Origin: Holothuria scabra
Taxonomy: Eukaryota; Echinodermata; Holothuroidea; Aspidochirotida; Holothuriidae
Length of the DNA: 64,000 nucleotides
Reading direction: 5' to 3'
Assembly: GCA_037179385.1 (NCBI GenBank)
Contig: CM074200.1
Coordinates: 32,057,884-32,121,883, forward strand
Shown here: piece by piece, positions 62,400 to 64,000 of the stretch
Layout: the number at the start of each line of letters is the position of its first letter
Position numbering within the stretch: position 1 is the first letter of the stretch
The notes under the pieces: generated by a model
Database searches by the model: none
What the model was told of the DNA's origin: nothing
Seen by the model: only the letters and a program-made list of their open reading frames with translations
Translations under genes and position numbers: made by a program

Positions 62400-62900
62400 C
62401 ATAAAAAGAATTGTCCAAAGCCAAATCTATTTTGTATGTTAAAAAGAAACATATCTTGGTATTCTGGTAAAAATTTCATCCATATCTCACTTTCGCTTCT
62501 CGAGATATTAGCAATTGAATATGGCAGATTCTCTATTTATAATGAACTTGAAGCAAGCAGGCGTGATGTCATGATTCACAACGTTGGCCAATGTTTTGTT
62601 TTTATTTACAACTAACCACCATTTTTTCAACTAAAATTGATCATGTTATATTGATCCCATAGGTACATCCTGAGCATTGAAACTGAAAGAATTTATATGC
62701 CTTATGGGCAAGAAAGCCTCCCTAATCAATTCAAGGTCAACTTATAGCATAAAAAATAAAGAAAAACAAAACATTTGCCAACGAAGTGAATCCATGACAT
62801 CACCCTTGCTTTCTTCAAGTTCACTTTTTCTAAACAATACGTCAACAGGTCAACTTCAATTGCTTATATGTCAACAACAGAACATAGGAAATGCCTGAAA
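62400..62900 (-). repeat. Fold-back element family A, diverged copy 4
   Basis: The inverted arms are at 62542-62578 (GAACTTGAAGCAAGCAGGCG, TGATGTCATG) and 62788-62826 (CATGACATCACCCTTGC, CTTCAAGTTCAC). The words match the GATGTCATATGTG..CTTCAAGTTCAC part of the copies at 8.4 and 19.5 kb. CTCGAGATATTAG and TTCAAGGTCAAC also recur. Outer boundaries are uncertain. Confidence 0.55.
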
Positions 62901-63050
62901 CAGTTTACTAGGATGCTAAGAATTTGTCCCTCTTTAACAAATAAAACATATATTTGGCCCTGGACTATTCTTTAACAGTGAGCAGGTAAGATTTATGCGT
63001 GTTGTGGTCTTAGTGGATATTCTCTTGTAGCCTGTGGGAAAGTTAGACTA

Positions 63051-63218
63051 TAGGGACTTTTCAAATGATATCTTAGCGCTTTCTCACTGGATGTGAACAT
63101 ACAACCTATCCCACACTCCACAGTGGACACTGCGCAGTGCGTTTAGCACCAGGCCATGTGTACTTGGTATGATCTTAATCCAGCATGGTGAATTCGTGAC
63201 GCAATTGCAGAGCTCCTA
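63051..63218 (-). mobile_element. Tc1/mariner-like MITE, copy 2 (diverged)
   Basis: The minus strand reads GCAATTGCGTCACG, CACCATGCTGGA, AAGTACACATGGC and AACGCACTGCGCAGTG. These follow the element at 60395 in the same order. The plus-strand left end TAGGGACTTTTC corresponds to TAGAGGCTTTTC. The right end, AGCTCCTATTTA, is eroded. Confidence 0.65.
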
Positions 63219-64000
63219 TTTAAAAATAGATATAGCAAAATAAGTAAAGATAACATCCAGCGGTGTGATTCAGGTCCAAGGAAATCGAGATTTTTCTTTT
63301 CTATAAAGGTAGGAAACAAAACGTCTTATAGTTCTGTCATCCATGTTTAGCATATATCCCTCCCTTGGAACAGGCTATGTTTCACATATCAGGTTCTCCT
63401 TTACACTCCATCGCCCTCTTCCACCATTTGATCTGGCTATATGGGTGTTGTATAATTCATACTTCTGTTTTCCAATTCTTTACTTTCTTCTTTGTTCTCG
63501 ATTCAGATTTATTCTAATGGCCCTCTCGTTCAATCCAGTCTTCGTGGTAAAAATGTTCCTGAAAAACGTATTGATGTAAACATTCCACAACAAAGCTTAC
63601 CTGGGAAAGATTCAAAATAAATCCAGACGGATCTCGCTGTCCTTCACCTTATTTATACACGTTCAATAGAAGAATATCAAACACGATTAGACATGACAGG
63701 TGAGGTATATATTCGTATTAAGTGGGAAATTATTCAACTCAGCGTCATTTTCAATTGATTTGCAAACGACTATCGTGACTTCTAATCTTATGGGACGTGT
63801 TGAAATATCACAACAATTTGAATAATACTTCCTCTACCCTTATTTTCGAATCAAAAAGCCGGTGTAAAATTATTCCGCGTGTAATCAAAATTGACAACTT
63901 TTTACGGAAATGTGAAAGCTTTATCAGAGCAACTCTGTTTATTTGAGTTCTGAATGCAATTTTTGAGGTATATTTTTCTTTAAGTAACTGACGTCGTCCG
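63219..64000. other. Unannotated sequence
   Basis: No gene or element supported to the end of the window. Confidence 0.5.

Overview
The window reads as AT-rich, gene-free DNA from an animal nuclear genome. It has no long open reading frames, no operon-like gene packing and no rRNA genes. It has long (TA)n tracts, tRNA-derived SINE sequence, a solo LTR and many short non-autonomous DNA transposons with terminal inverted repeats (TIRs). The mix of hAT-type ends (CAGGG.., CAGTGGCG.., GCTGTAGTCG..), elements flanked by TTAA and long-TIR fold-back elements suits a marine invertebrate. An echinoderm such as a sea cucumber is my guess, but nothing here fixes the species. I recognise no protein-coding gene. 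The open frames are short, and many are chance frames in repeats, for example Tyr-Ile runs from (TA)n.

Layout. 0-5 kb: fold-back repeats (1.0-2.2 kb), paired palindromic CRE-like sites (2.3 kb), a 1-kb hAT-like element with an 8-bp target duplication and an internal tandem duplication (3.2-4.2 kb), and a 0.3-kb hAT-like element (4.4 kb). 5-16 kb: an 89-bp minisatellite (7 kb), a fold-back element (8.4 kb), a 1.3-kb hAT carrying its own 255-bp satellite (10.3-11.6 kb) and a 456-bp hAT with a perfect 8-bp duplication (15.2 kb). 16-30 kb: a SINE, a second fold-back copy, three TTAA-flanked MITEs, a 116-bp tandem duplication that starts at a MITE end, two big (TA)n tracts and a 373-bp element with a YY1-like site. 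30-48 kb: mostly unannotated sequence with a 1.24-kb CTGTAAA-rich element (33 kb), another (TA)n tract joined to a fold-back element (35 kb) and a small hAT (38 kb). 48-56 kb: the densest part. It has a fold-back copy, a TTAA MITE, repeated hairpin-rich units split by a solo LTR, and three (TA)n blocks, two of which enclose an 80-bp-arm palindrome. 56-64 kb: a 2.4-kb hAT with a 5-bp duplication, Tc1/mariner-like MITEs and two TTAA MITEs in tandem, one with a tRNA-Asp-like core.

There is no gene network to describe. The window records repeated insertion of small transposons, several families of which occur two to four times. The best leads for something undescribed are the TTAA MITE with a tRNA-like core (61.5 kb), the hairpin-rich repeated units (49.6 and 50.6 kb), and a sequence module shared by three hAT-like elements with different ends (4.1, 4.6 and 10.5 kb). 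All homology statements come from comparing sequences within the window by eye. No database was searched.
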